From positions 15,996,001-16,060,000 of the forward strand of contig CP075495.1 of the NCBI GenBank assembly GCA_021613535.1: DNA of 64,000 nucleotides. The letters are read 5' to 3'. The position numbers were made by a program, and so were the translations under genes. This document shows, piece by piece, positions 1 to 12,181 of the stretch. The DNA comes from Adineta vaga (taxonomy: Eukaryota > Rotifera). Each line of letters starts with the position of its first letter. Within the stretch, counting starts at the first letter, position 1. The notes below the pieces were generated by a model. The model was not told the origin of the DNA. It was given only the letters and a program-made list of their open reading frames with translations, and did not search any database.

Positions 1-128
1 GTTCCTTCTCATTGTTTAGTTGAATTTATTTATAAAACTATTTCAGTATATAACTAAGGTTGTTAAGAAAACTAGTGTGAACATAAAAATATCAAATAAA
101 AGTTAGAAAAAACCGTCACAACTTGTAT

Positions 129-413
129 CTAAGAGGCATTGCTCGTAAGCTACACCCGACGTTTCTCAATGAACATCTCGGATTTGACTGATATGTATAC
201 AGTAGAAAAACCATACTATGTTAGGAAGAAACCCAAAAATTTAAGTCAAACGAATGGGCCTTTGCAGAGATATAAGTTTTACAAGCATCATGAGTACCGT
301 ACATTTGAGGAGGATTTTAAACCAATAATTGTGAATACATTTTGAACATATCAGTCGAATCAGAGATGAACATAGAGAAAGGTCGGATGTGGCTTACGAG
401 CAATGCCTTCTAA
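129..413. repeat. Foldback element enclosing a short open frame (copy 1)
   Basis: The stretches 129-159 and 382-413 are near-perfect inverted repeats sharing GGCATTGCTCGTAAGC. Between them lies an open frame from the ATG at 169 to a stop at 345 (58 codons), containing YTVEKPYYVRKK and QTNGPLQRYK. A second, diverged copy of the left arm and the frame lies at 57435-57618 inside an intron of the ABC transporter gene, so this is a dispersed repeat. The reading frame is kept between copies over about 42 codons without an indel, but the substitutions do not favour third codon positions, so I do not call it a gene. No known domain is recognised. Confidence 0.6.
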
Positions 414-438
414 GCGAATGTTCATATTAAGAACGAGT

Positions 439-2661
439 TTATTTGTGAGCAGATATTCCGATTATAGGTTGATATTTCTGAGAATCTTTGTCCAATTCAG
501 TGTCGCGCACACTCTCTATAGGAACCCATTTGAAGTATTTGAAGCCGGCTTTTTGAAATGCTTGCTCATAAATAGCAGGTGAAAAGTAATACGTTATGAA
601 TGAAAGGATCGAACCGTCAGGATTGACAACATTGTTTTTAATTTGAGCTCCGTCGATTAGTGGCAGTTGAGCTTCAAACCAATAGCCAAATTTACGATAG
701 ATATCCGTATTGACAATGTGCTCAGTACAACATACATTCGCGTTGATACCAAGGAAATAAGCTTCGTTATTATCTCCAAGTTGCTCACTAATTATCCTCA
801 CCATTTTTTCAAGTTCATTTAATGTCGTAGCATAGTTAAGCAGATAAGCGGCGACAACCAAATCGAACTTTTTCTCTGGCTCAGTTAAATTAAGCACATC
901 TGCGATTTGATAAGTAATCCCAAGAGGATGATTTTTTTCACTTGTGCGTGCAATATCAATCATAGCTGGACTTATATCAACACCAACTACTTCTTTGCAG
1001 CCAAGTTCTTCTTTAAGTTTTCCTATAGATGCAAACAAGAACAATACACTTGAATAGTACAACACTGAACTCAATGCAATGGCGGATTCATATGGGGTAC
1101 AGTCACACCCACTTTGGTTTCTAAGTTGTGCTTGGTGCCATAGATCATGACATTTGATGATTAATGTAAATTTGGATAGTTGAGAAAAAAGGAGGGTGTG
1201 GGTTTGGGTACTACATGTATCGATAAGCTACACTCCATCTTCACCCAACCTCAAGATCTTTTTTCTGTCCGATCTTTACTACAAATGCTAAAAAACCCAC
1301 CGAAAATTTAACGTATTTTTTTACCATTTTCTGACAGTTTTTGCCTTTTGGGTTTCTGAAAAACTTTCTTCGATAGATTCCAAACATGTAGTTTTATCCA
1401 CTCGACTGTAGGGAGGATCTTATGAAAAAATAATTTGTTTGTACATTTGTGTCAGGGTCAAGGGTCAAAAATATTTTTTTTTAAATGGTCGCAAACGTTG
1501 AAAACTGGTAGCAAGATGGGGCTAGGTCTAGTGGGACTGAGTTGTGCAGGGGCAAGGGAGGGGGGGCTGGACGCACACGGGTAGGTGTATGTGCGTGAGT
1601 GGGGATGTTGAGTGAGGGTGTTGGATGAAATTGGTTTCACGAAAAAAAAGCTAACATTCTGTTTTCGACGGTGGATACATATTTCAACAATGACATGAAA
1701 ACCGTTTTCTCGCATCTTAAGTTTCCAGATTAATTTATCCCACTATTGAGTCCAGCTGAAAATATCCGTCCTCCACAGTCGAGGGTTAAGTGAGTCGGTC
1801 CGACGAGCCTTACTTGTAGATTTCAATCTATTATATTTTTCGGCATATTAACAATTTAATTTGAATGATTTTCAGGGGAGAAAATAACCAAATTCTGAGT
1901 AACTATAAACTCAGAATATCCAAAACTATATTTTGGACCTGTTGAAGAAGGTACTTGTCGAACCCGTCCAAAAATCACTTCAAAAATGCTGAAAGCTTGG
2001 ATTTGGAGGTTTTCTCGCATGCTCTCTCACTTGTAATGATCAAAAAGAGGGATCTAAAGTTTTTGTATAACGGCCATTCTCGCACGAATCATGGATTGTC
2101 TCTTTACATAAGTGTTTATAACTTAGGCTTTTGCAGGAACTTTGACATCTTTAACACCCTCGAGAACTAAGAGAGCCTTTCTTATAAGTGCGTTACCGGC
2201 ATGTATTTCTCCCATAAAACTTGAATAATTCAATCAATTAAAGTGAAACTTATACGATTGTAGAACTTTGTAATGTACACTTATATATGAAATTTCGAAG
2301 CCCTATGCTTAACTGTTTAGGAGAAATCAGGATTGAAAGATGAAAAAAACGTGAGTGCGTTACCTTGAAGGGGCTGTTTTTATTTTATGAATCGCACTCC
2401 CTTCAAAATTTCCTGTATCCGCCACTGACTTAGTGGCTCGCTTGAAGACTACTTACTGGTGTAGTACCCTGAACCGCAAGCAAGATCTATGACACGATAT
2501 CCAGCGAGAACTTTCGTTAAATCAACCGTTGCCACATCCTTGATTCCCAGTGCTGGCAAGAGCAAACCACGAACAAATGTTTGATATTCTTCATTTTTAG
2601 CCTGCTCAAAATTCTGCTGAACAGTCGTATATTCTGTTGCAATTTTATCGTACTGCGTCAT
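439..2661 (-). CDS. Class I SAM-dependent methyltransferase, two exons (2661-2457, 1022-439)
   Basis: Exon 1 runs from the ATG at 2661 to 2457 and exon 2 from 1022 to the stop at 439. They join in phase to 262 residues. The donor is A|GTAAGT at 2456 and the acceptor CTATAG|GA at 1023. Joining restores the SAM-binding glycine motif (VIDLACGSGYYT) followed by motif II (VVGVDISPAMIDIA) and an acidic motif-III region (QIADVLNLTEPEKKFDLVV), the usual order in class I (Methyltransf_11/25-like) small-molecule methyltransferases. The N-terminal MTQYDKIATEY is also typical of the family. The substrate cannot be deduced. The intron is 1434 nt, of which 1351 nt is a transposon, so the ancestral intron was about 75 nt. 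A candidate AATAAA (plus-strand coordinates 438-443) overlaps the stop codon. Such genes in bdelloids are often of bacterial or fungal origin; here that is only inference. Confidence 0.85.
1077..2427. mobile_element. hAT-like non-autonomous element in the methyltransferase intron
   Basis: The ends are CAATGGCGGATTCA at 1077 and, on the other strand, CAGTGGCGGATACA at 2427. This is the CAGTGGCG-type terminus typical of hAT transposons. The flanking 8-mers ACTCAATG (1069-1076) and ACTTAGTG (2428-2435) match at 6 of 8 positions and look like an aged 8-bp duplication. No transposase is visible inside. The interior holds G-rich tracts (1191-1210, 1555-1625) and segments at 1275-1445 and 1855-1990 that recur at 53800-54120 and in part at 48930-49030. 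Open frames inside it look like chance frames. The insertion lies wholly within the intron. Confidence 0.75.
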
Positions 2662-3063
2662 TTTAATGTTATGCTGATAGGCGACAGAAAAAAATGTTTA
2701 ATGAAACGAAAGTAAATTTACCTCAATATCGAAGCAAAAAAAGCCGAATATTACATATGTATGTGTCACATACCGGGTGGAGCAAACGTTTTACGACATT
2801 TTTTGTTTTGTATGTATCTCTGTTTAGAAAAACGATAACGATGCTCTTTTTTTAAAAGCTGCGCCATCGAATGCTCTACAAATTTCGATTGATCTTAATT
2901 TCTGGCACTAGAATTCAGCATTTTTATAGGTCACCTAATGTGAGTGTGTGAATTGAGTTTACTTCGGGCTAGTCGTTCGTCTGTGGGACGTTAAACATTA
3001 TCTGTCTACAGAAAAGAAACAAACAAATCTTGTCAATACGACTAAAATAACACGCTCTGGGTG

Positions 3064-6000
3064 ATGGAATGTCAGATCGTGTTATCGTGTCACTAAACGT
3101 GAACTAATTGTTCGACAGTTACAACGATATCGAATTGAAGTAGAAGCGTTAGCTGTAACTAATATACCAGATTCTGGTGTTTATGTAGTAAATGGATATA
3201 CATTCATCTACTCGGAAATATCGGCCGAAGAGCGATCAAGGGCGGCTTACGGTGCGGCTGTATGCTTAGGTCCAAAAGCATCTTATGCTTGGAGAAACTC
3301 TGGTTCTACTTAAAAAGCAGTAATTTCAAGGATAATAACAGTTCACATTTTATGTAGACCTATACCTATTACTATTATAGCCATCTATGCATCTGTTAAT
3401 CCTTCAAATGGCTTAAAAGTAGATATTGAGGCATGCAATGAATTCTAACAAACTCTTCAATTCTCAATCAATAAAACTGATAAAGGCGATATTGTCCTAA
3501 TCATGGGAGATCTCAACGCTCGCGTTGGATCAGAACAGATCATCATCTATTGCGCGCCCAAGGAAGACAACGACAGGTCAATCAAAGCTAGATCGTACGA
3601 ATTTAAGCGATTAAAATGTGTTAGCTACTTTTCAGGCGGAGTTAACAAAACATCGTGAGAACACAAAAGACGATGAGATGACATTATCTGTAAACGAGAA
3701 GTTTACAAAGTTTGCTGACTACATGAGGAAACATGGTAAACATTATTTTGGAGAAGATCAGGGTTGTAATAAGAATATCAAAGAATGGTTTACATCAGAC
3801 ATATAAGATATTGTGGATAAAAAAGCCGAAGCTTATGTACAATGGCAACGCCACTGAAGTACGAAAGATGAGAATCTTCACAGAAATAAATATCGAACGT
3901 TGGTCAAGCTTGTTTAAAATAAGGTAGAAGCTAGGCAACGAGAATATTGGGAAGAATTGAGTATCGATATTGAAAACGATGTGAAAGATCATAACCGAGC
4001 AAGTGCATTCCAAATCCTACGATGCTTGCGGGGTAACGGTGCTAATACAGAACACTTAGCAATTTACGACAAAGACCGCCTAAACAGGCGGAGAGAATAT
4101 TTTGATGAAACGCTTAATGTAAACACAGTGGTGCGTGAACATATACTAAAAGAAAGTTCGAATCATTTTATAGAATATAACGAAACCTTTCGTCAAGAAG
4201 CTGTACCAACTATTGACGAAGTAATGAGGGCAATTCAACAGATCAAAAATAGAAGATCCTGGAAGAGACGAAGTGGCTGCCGAACTTCTGAAAGCAGGTG
4301 GTCGTCTTCTAGCTGAACGGTTACATGACATTATCCATGATGTTTGAGAATAGGAAATTAGCGTAAACGATTGGAACACGGCTGTTCTAATATGGCTATA
4401 TAAGAATAAGGGTGACAAACGGATCTGTGACTACTATAGGGGTATATCTTTACTTGTTGTAGCAGGAAAAGTTGTTGCTCGAATCCTATTAACCCGTATC
4501 AAAAACACGCTAGACAAAAAACTGCTTCAGGAGCAAGCAGGCTTTCGTTCGGGCAGGTCCACAACTTATCATATATTTATGTTGAAAATGGTAATGGAAC
4601 GCTCAAGGGAATTCACTAAATCACTACACATGTGCTTCATTGATCTACAAAAGGTCTATGATTCGGTTAAGCGCGAAGCATTATGGCGAGTATGTCGTGC
4701 TTACGGATTATCGTATAAAATAATTGAAATGCTCAAATGTCTATATAATAACACAAAAGCTGAAGTACGAGTCGATGGCGGCTTCAGCACTGGTATTGAT
4801 ATGAATACTGGAGTCAAACAAGTGTGTCTTCTGTCTTCGATCTTGTTTAATATATACATTGATTATGTTATGGGACGAGTTCTTGAACAAGCCAGAGTGG
4901 AAGGTGTCACTCTATCCTATCGCCTGGGAGATTTGTGGTACTCAGGACGTGAAAATAAGAATGATGTAAAATTGCTCAGTCTTATGTATGCAAACGACAT
5001 AGTCGTGATGTGTCAGAACACTCAAGATATAGAAAAATTCATAGAAGCATTCGAAAAAACTACACAAGACTTTGATCTAACTATAAATATCAAAAAGACA
5101 TGTATCATGTCCTTGAAACAACTGAAAAACACATCATGCAAGACTAAAAGCAAAGAAGAGGTTACCGAAGCTCCACTCAACATCATTATACGAAAACAGA
5201 AAATAGAGAACGTAGACAATTTCGAGTACCTCGGATGCCACATATCGAAAGATCAAACACATTAAAAAGATATCGAAAATCGTTTAGGAAAAGCATATAA
5301 TGCATTCAATCAGCTACGACGTATTGTCTGATATCGTAAATGCATATCTTTTCAGGGAAAAGTCCGAATTTTTAATTCATGTGTGTTACCTATGCTAGTG
5401 TATGGTAGCGAACTATGGTGTCTGTCAATTGCTGAGGAGCAGCGCTTGAACACATTCTATATGAAATGTCTGCGGCAAATAATTGGCGTCTACCTCGGTG
5501 ATCGAATGAGGAATAATCTTGTTCTTCAATTAACTGGTCAACTATCACTAGAAAATATCCTGAGAAGGAATAGGCTACGGTAGTTTGGTCATGTTAATCG
5601 AATGGATAATGATCAAGGCCTTCCGATCTTATAGAAAAAGACTTTTTTCACTTCATTTAAAGATAGTAAGAGACCACCACATGGTGGCAAATTAATGTGG
5701 CGAGATAACAATTCAAAGAATCTTACTTTATTTAACGTGAAAAACTGGAGACGAGAGGTCTATAGCAAAGATAAATGGCATAAAACAATCAATCACGATG
5801 CTAAACACAACATAGTGCAGTCCAACATTGCTCACGTGATACAAGAACTTAAAGAAAAAGCAATCAAACGTAGGACAGAAGAGGAAGCACGTCAGACATT
5901 TAAACAAGATAAAGTTACAACACTTCCACCTCGTCTTCAATCGCATCTGATCAAGTCACATGCGCAAGTTGTGAAAGGGTTTGCAAAAATAGACGGGGGT

Positions 6001-6230
6001 TGAAAATACATCAACACGCTTGCGTAAGAAAAGTAGGTACAGATATACAAGATGATACTGCTCAGAAAATCAATCAAGATAATATACCAACTGTAACACG
6101 TTACCGAGTGCCCAATACACTGAAGGTAAAAATAATTGAAGTACTATCGAAAAATTATAAAAATCAATATTTATGTCCAAATGGAGACTGTAGTAGATTG
6201 TTGAAAACAAGAGTACTACGGCACATGTAA
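3064..6230 (+). pseudogene. Decayed APE-type LINE (non-LTR retrotransposon), RTE-like
   Basis: Broken frames read in the order expected for a non-LTR retrotransposon. An apurinic endonuclease domain starts near 3068 (WNVRSCYR) and has the GDLNARVG motif near 3505. A linker follows at 3618-4316. The reverse transcriptase runs from 4200 to about 5240 with KNKGDKRICDYYRGISLL, QAGFRSGRST, CFIDLQKVYDSV and GVKQVCLLSSILFNIYID. A C-terminal zinc-finger-like part is near 5950-6230 (GLKIHQHAC, CPNGDC). The catalytic YADD box is altered to YAND, and several stops and frameshifts interrupt the frame, so the copy is dead. Resemblance to RTE/BovB-type enzymes is from memory of the family; the clade is uncertain. 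The following 6430-6712 is T-rich, perhaps the 3' tail region. Confidence 0.85.
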
Positions 6231-6712
6231 AGACCTGTGCAAAAGTATGGCTGGAAAAACAACGTGTTTCAATTTAGTGACTAAATTTTGTCTCTGATTT
6301 ACAGTGAAATATGACGACGGTTACTGAAACTGGATCTGCTTGTGGTTTGGAGGTAACACTCTGATGGATGTAGCAGTAAATCATTGATAGATGGTAACCA
6401 TCTTACAAACATGATTCAATCGCTCTATGTTTATGTGTGTCCTGGTGTCGTCCATGTTTTATATTGAATATTCTATGTTTTGTGCTGTCGTTACATTGCC
6501 TGTGTTATATGTGTAGTCTTTTATACGTTGTTCATCCTTTTTTATTTTATTTTATGTTTATGTTTTTTGTTTTTTTATTCTATGTATTTTATCCTTTTTT
6601 GGACAACTATATTTGTTCTTCGCCTAAACCGGGTTACCGGAACTGGCATTTCTTTTTCTACTTCCTACCCATTTTTTTATAATATATTGTTTTTGTACAA
6701 GAGATTACATAG

Positions 6713-7121
6713 TACTTCTCCCTAATAACGACGTCCAGCTATTTTTTACTTTAATAACGACACCTGGCTAACAAAGGTTGATGTATTCTGGACCAACTGT
6801 GGCGAGACCTAATACGACAGTGTAAAATCGGCTTATCGTCGTTACTAGGGCGGCTAATTAGCTAGAATTACTAAAATGGCCAAATCAGCTGAGTGTCGTT
6901 ATTATGGAAGTAGCACGTAATAACGACAGCAGGACTTCATGATCGTAGACCGGTGATATATCCACGAAAGCATATGAAAAAAGGATCGGAAATATATCAT
7001 TCGAAAGAGCGTCATCCAAAGATTCCTCAAATATAGGATTGTTTGAAATTGGTCGTAAAACAGATAAATGCGAATAAAACAAAATAAAGTTTCATTTTAG
7101 TGTCGTTATTAGGGGGAAGTA
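6713..7121. mobile_element. MITE with terminal repeats TACTTCYCCCTAATAACGAC (copy 1)
   Basis: The two ends of this 409-bp stretch are inverted copies of TACTTCTCCCTAATAACGAC. The outermost TA could be a TA target duplication of the Tc1/mariner type. Shorter internal copies of the terminal motif (TCGTTATTATGGAAGTA, GTAATAACGACAG) lie at 6893-6937. No coding capacity. A relative of similar length lies at 63462-63862. Confidence 0.7.
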
Positions 7122-7129
7122 CCGTATTT

Positions 7130-7490
7130 GTTATGAAAACTTAATTTACTATTAGACAATTCTTAAAATCCTTTATCGACTGTATATGTATACGAAGTTA
7201 TTAAATACTCATTCTTTCGGTAAGGTGTAATTCTCACCATTGTATATCCGTTTTCAAAGAAAGCATTATAGATACACAATCTATCACCAAACCGCGTTCG
7301 GTTACACAACCTTTTGTAGAAAATTAAATTCTCTTTCTATCTAGAGTGCAAATAATGCATGAATAAATGATTCTAGTTCAAGAAGAATTTGAATAGTGTC
7401 AAGAGGACCATTTTCAATGTAGTAGCTCAGAGAAACTCATACAATCTAAGAACAAGTGCTGTTTTACCTAACCTGAAAGGTTTTCATTCT
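7130..7490. other. Stretch without a recognised feature
   Basis: AT-rich sequence between the MITE and the satellite array. I see no gene or clear repeat here. Confidence 0.5.
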
Positions 7491-8790
7491 TCTATAGAAA
7501 GATTTTCAGTTCAGTAGAGTCCAAAAGGTTGGGCATTTGTCAAGGAAAAACATGCGAAGGTTTCGTATATATCGAGAGAAACTATTGATAGTTTTGTACC
7601 GTGTCAATAGAACCATTAGTAGTTTCGTACTCTAACAATAGGCTTATTTTATTTTCTACCAAACTATTCCTGGTTTCGTAGATCAGCTCGAAGTTCAGGT
7701 TATTTCGTACGGAACTTTCAATGGTTTCGTCAAGTCTCTAATAGTTCAGAACTATTTATACTAAACTATACATGGTTTAGCAAAGACATCAGAGGCTCGG
7801 TGTCAGTTTTGCGAAACTAATGATTGATCCACAATTTCTCAAAAGTTCGGTGAAATTTCTCCAGAGTCTCTCAAAGTTTGGTAGGTTAGCTCAACTCTTA
7901 GCAAACTTAACACTTAACTACTCATCAGTATGAAGCTAGCACCACGAAACTAAGAGTTTTGTAAAAACGAATTCCCGTCGTTAAAAATGAGTCTATTTGA
8001 CGCAGAATTTTATTCTGCATCGAATGGCGCGACTTTCATTCACGGGAAAACGAATGAACGAAGCTTGCCTCGATTTTTATTTTCCTCTCATACTTACATA
8101 TATAAAAGAAAAATTCGAATAAAAGTAGTGCTAGCTTCGTGGTGCTAGCTTCACACTGATTAACTGCTCATAGTTTCGTACAACCTATACGGATCTTCAA
8201 GAGCATCAAATCTCCATTGTAAATTTAGAATATTTACTGCTGAATCCCCGAATGCTCCTCATATTTTCTACTAAACAAACGGCAGTTCATCTAGCTTCAC
8301 AAAGGTTCAATACACTCCATACGAAACCTTTTATGGCTCGATTATTGCTACGAAGGTTTGGTGTGTTCTATACAGAACGAAACATAGTTTCGGGTAGATA
8401 ATACAGCATTCACGTTAATTCCGTAGTCGTGGTATGGGCTTAGTGTATCTTTTAGCAAACGAATCACAGTTCCTTCGATTTGGAAATAGTTTCGTACATT
8501 TCATACGAAACCTCGTGGGAGTCGATCAATAGTGTAATGATTTGTTCTTTTTTTTATACTAAACTGTTGATTGTTTCGTTTAGCGTCCCAGAGATTTCCT
8601 ATAACTTATGCGAAACGATCAACAGTTTTGCCTCATCGTCAAGGGTTTAGTATAATTTGTACGAAACGATCTATAGTTCCGTACTCTGGGCAAGGGTTCA
8701 GCATCGTTCCAGCGAAACCATCAGTGGCTTCCAAAGCTTTTCTACGATTCAGTATACAGTATACTGAATGATTCATAGTTCAATGGTTAC
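7490..8790. repeat. Degenerate ~51-bp satellite with an internal GAAAC...GTTTCGTA palindrome
   Basis: Variants of a short hairpin-forming core (G/CAAACnATnnnnnGTTTCGTA) recur some 15-20 times. In the best preserved part (8605-8720), successive units starting (G/T)(A/C)CGAAACGAT are about 50-52 bp apart, each followed by (C)AAGGGTT(T/C)AG(T/C)AT. The array is heavily mutated and is split by the insertion at 7925-8159. The 66-codon open frame at 8571-8771 is a by-product of the repeat. Confidence 0.6.
7925..8159. mobile_element. 235-bp foldback/MITE inserted in the satellite, 11-bp target duplication
   Basis: The termini TCAGTATGAAGCTAGCACCA at 7925 and its inverted near-copy ending at 8159 bound the element. 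They are flanked by TTAACTACTCA (7914-7924) and TTAACTGCTCA (8160-8170), an 11-bp direct repeat with one mismatch. Satellite motifs resume directly after the right copy. There is no coding capacity. A duplication of 11 bp would suit a MULE-type element better than hAT or mariner, but that assignment is inference. Confidence 0.7.
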
Positions 8791-8920
8791 CATAAACGTT
8801 TTGCGTACATAATATCAAACACTCGCTAGTATCGTGTTCTTAGTACGAGCGCACTACACAATTTATCAAACTCATGATGGTGCCTTAGCTCTCAAACGCT
8901 TTAGCACACTCAGTAGGATT

Positions 8921-8980
8921 GAGGGTGTGGGCCAATGTATCACGTCTTCACCTACATCTACACCCTCACCAACACCCTAG
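8921..8980. repeat. Telomere-like G/C hairpin
   Basis: GAGGGTGTGGGCC is followed after about 20 nt by CTACACCCTCACC and AACACCCT on the same strand, forming an imperfect inverted repeat with a G-rich left and C-rich right arm. It is a member of the dispersed hairpin family described in the findings. Confidence 0.5.
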
Positions 8981-9228
8981 TAGTTCGGAACCTTTTAGTA
9001 TTATGAACAAAAAAGTTTCGAACTAACCCTTTGTTGCGAAACTTTTTTGCTAAATTTTTCGGCCAAGGTACCATCCGGAACTATTTCTCTGATAAACCAA
9101 TAACAGGATTGACCGCTGTATCGGAGGGAAGATCCTTTTTTGTTTTGGTAAAACTGCCTTTTCTTTTACAGTGTGTAATTCATGCAGTTGCATCATTTAA
9201 TGGCACAATATAGTACGGAGGAACCAAG

Positions 9229-9326
9229 AGAAAAGAGTGGAATTATGGATTGCATGAATTTTGAAAGATGCCATAGAGAATACATGGCAATCCAAGAATC
9301 CACAATTCCACTCTTTTCCCCCTGAG
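9229..9326. repeat. Small foldback of about 95 bp
   Basis: Near 9229, GAAAAGAGTGGAATTATGGA pairs with the inverted copy ending near 9322 (TCCACAATTCCACTCTTTTC). The arms continue as ATTGCATG and CATGGCAAT towards the loop. No coding capacity. Confidence 0.6.
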
Positions 9327-9399
9327 ACGAACGTTGGTGGCCAAGAGTAGTTACTGGGACTTACTTTTTTGGAATTTATTGGAATTTTTGAATAAATCT

Positions 9400-11920
9400 C
9401 ACGTCATTTCTGAGGACAATGACTTACTGAGGATGAGAGGGCGAGAATGAGCAGTAGAATTAATGGTGAGGGTGCACTGAAATATTGATGTAATGAATAA
9501 GTGCAAATAAATACTCTATAGAGAATAAATCCTAAAAAATAAATCTCCGTGGCTTCTTTCCTTGCACTTACCTTAGAAAGTTCATTCTCGATCTCGTTTC
9601 TGACACTCATACGCACCCACACGCCTATTTATCTTTATTCTTCACAATCTCACTCATTCAAATTTAATATTACACATGCATAAACAACTAGAGACATGTT
9701 CTAAATGTAAGTTTATGTGTTTGTTTTTTGCAACTTTTGTGACATCAACTGTAGTATGTATGCCATCTTCATGTGGATGTTGTGTATGCTTTCGATTTCT
9801 TGTAAATATAGTGATTATCGACAGGTATGTTTTCATATGTATTGTCAGATGATGTAATGAAACAAGTGTATGAAGCATTAAATATGTTGCGTTCAATTGT
9901 TTATGTGGATAGCGTGTATCATGTTTGAAATAATGTCAGACCAGTAATTTAATTTATTTGCAGAAACAGGTTCGATTGGTACGGTGTATTGAGAAATAAC
10001 AGTTACAGATGAATGACTTTACGACTACCCTAGCAAAGATGTTACGGTAAAGTTCATTCTATTATCTGTGTGAATAAATATAACTAGGGCAAGAATGTGG
10101 ATAAACGGATTTTTTTCATATAATATGGGTACGCCAAAACGCTCTATTGGGATTGAAATGGGTCGCATATAGCCCTACACAAAATAATTTACTAATTAGA
10201 ATTCTGTCTCTACATTGTATGACTAATATCATATGGTTAGAAATCGTTTTCTTTGTACAGAAAATTCATGTTGGATGTTATATCCATCTTTCGATTGAAA
10301 GTATCGGAATTTCAAGAGTATAGAACAATGAGACCAAACAATTTATTGTTTTCTGAACTACCTAATAAAAGGTAATATAGGTAACTGAAAGCATACAGTT
10401 TATTTAACCCTTTCAGGGATGATGTGATTTTGAAAAGTTTGCAAACAGATTTACGAAACGCATTTTATACGTTCAATTAATCATTCTTAATTAGCGCATT
10501 TTCATGCGTACTCTTTCATGAAATAGATGAACGTAAATATCTGCAAGAAATCTGTTACGAGAAGACATGTTCCACAAACATATTATTTTTATAGCTGACT
10601 AACATTAGGAAAATAGAGTATGCGTCATTGGTGTGCAAAGTCGTCGTTAAAGGGCTAACGAAGATTCGACTTTATACTGCGGATTATACAAAATTATTGC
10701 GATTCTTATAATAATTTAAAACTTTTTTATGCAAAACGAATCACTATTGGTTTTGTCGAAAGGAAATCAGAAGAACCTTTACGAAATTTGCGGGTTGGTG
10801 TAAGGAAACTTTTGTGCATTTTTTTCTTATAGTGGTTACATAGAAAGATTCTTCTAAAATACGCGTGCAACAAGATAGAAGAAAATACTTCAGCTTTTAT
10901 GATGTTGTTAAAATATTATGATTACTATTGCAAAAAAGAAAAATAAAAAGCTGGAAAGGTCAAAGTAACTAGATGCTTGATTATTTGTAGGGTGAGTTGT
11001 TAATTTTCTATTTCTTCTTATATATGGCTATGTTTTCTAACAGCTCTTATTATTCACTTTAGTGTGGAGATTCAACTTATGAAAGGATATAAGTATCGGT
11101 AAAAGAACAATTGTGCGTTGCTTGTTGGAGCATTTCATCCGCTCGAAATTTCAAAGAATAAGATGTTCAGTATGCACGTATCCATACCAAGGTGCACTTT
11201 TACTTACCTGCATATGAGTACAGAGATGAAAAAGTTAAATATTGAAACTTTTTCATACTCCATGTGATAAGAAATCCTCCTCATCGTATTGTTACTTTAG
11301 AGAACCATGTTGATAGGTCTAACGTACAGAAAAAGACTCAAATACAGCACAAGCTGATTGAAAACCTCTATTCTTCCTTCCTCCTTTTGCAAAACGACAA
11401 ATAAACTTCTTAGGTACAAGTTCTAATTATAAACACCGTTGCCATATCATAACATAATTTAACAGATATGGTGGAACATATCTTTATGTAGAACCATCCG
11501 TTAACCATATTCCCGTTTATGACATAATATCAATCTCTCATAAAATAGCCTGCTGTAACTCCGTTCCTTGCTCCAAAGAACGTATCTCGTAAAGACAGTG
11601 TATTCATCCTTATTCTTCTTGCTGTTTCATGAATATGAAGTATATTAGAACAGAATGCAATAAACTACAACGCTCCACCGCATCATACACAATTTCTAGT
11701 CGACTATTTATGAGTAGCATCCACGTTTTTCCCTCTGAATATTATAGTAGGATATCTTGCAATGCTGGTTTACCTTTTTTAGTCGGTATTGGAATGAAGT
11801 TGATTGCGGTTTGAATTGTATCTTCAAACCATATTAGTCAGTTGTTACGTTTTTGTTCCCTGATATCCATGGAAAGCACAAATCGAAAACCAAACTGTTC
11901 TATTCAATTGTTTAGACGCT
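9400..11920. other. Gene-poor stretch
   Basis: AT-rich sequence with only short scattered open frames. Their composition does not suggest coding, and none shows a recognisable domain. I see no RNA gene or clear mobile element here. Confidence 0.5.
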
Positions 11921-11922
11921 GT

Positions 11923-12181
11923 CAGTGCAAGAGCCTTAGTTCCACCAACACTAGTGCCTCGACAGTGTTCTACCCGTTTTTGATTAATGTTAGTGCAAGA
12001 GCCTTAGTTCCACCAACACTAGTGCCTCGACAGTGTTCTACCCGTTTTTGATTAATGTTAGTGCAAGAGCCTTAGTTCCACCAACACTAGTGCCTCGACA
12101 GTGTTCTACCCGTTTTTGATTAATGTTAGTACAAGAGCCTTAGTTCCACCAACACTAGTGCCTCGACAGTGTTCTACCCGT
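11923..12181. repeat. 68-bp tandem repeat, about 3.8 copies
   Basis: The motif TCCACCAACACTAGTGCCTC recurs at 11940, 12008, 12076 and 12144, a constant 68-bp step. Units are nearly identical (a G/A change at the start of the fourth), so the array is young. It contains the near-palindrome CACTAGTG. A 69-codon open frame over it is a by-product. Confidence 0.9.

Noticed and set aside
1458-1715. Minus-strand 85-aa frame rich in Pro and Ser
   Set aside because: It is an artefact of the G-rich tract inside the hAT-like element.
3064-6230. Functional reverse transcriptase gene
   Set aside because: YADD is changed to YAND and many stops and frameshifts are present.
8571-8771. 66-aa open frame
   Set aside because: It follows the period of the degenerate satellite; no domain.
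11923-12181. CRISPR-like array
   Set aside because: The 68-bp units repeat as a whole, with no variable spacers, in a eukaryotic context. It is a minisatellite.
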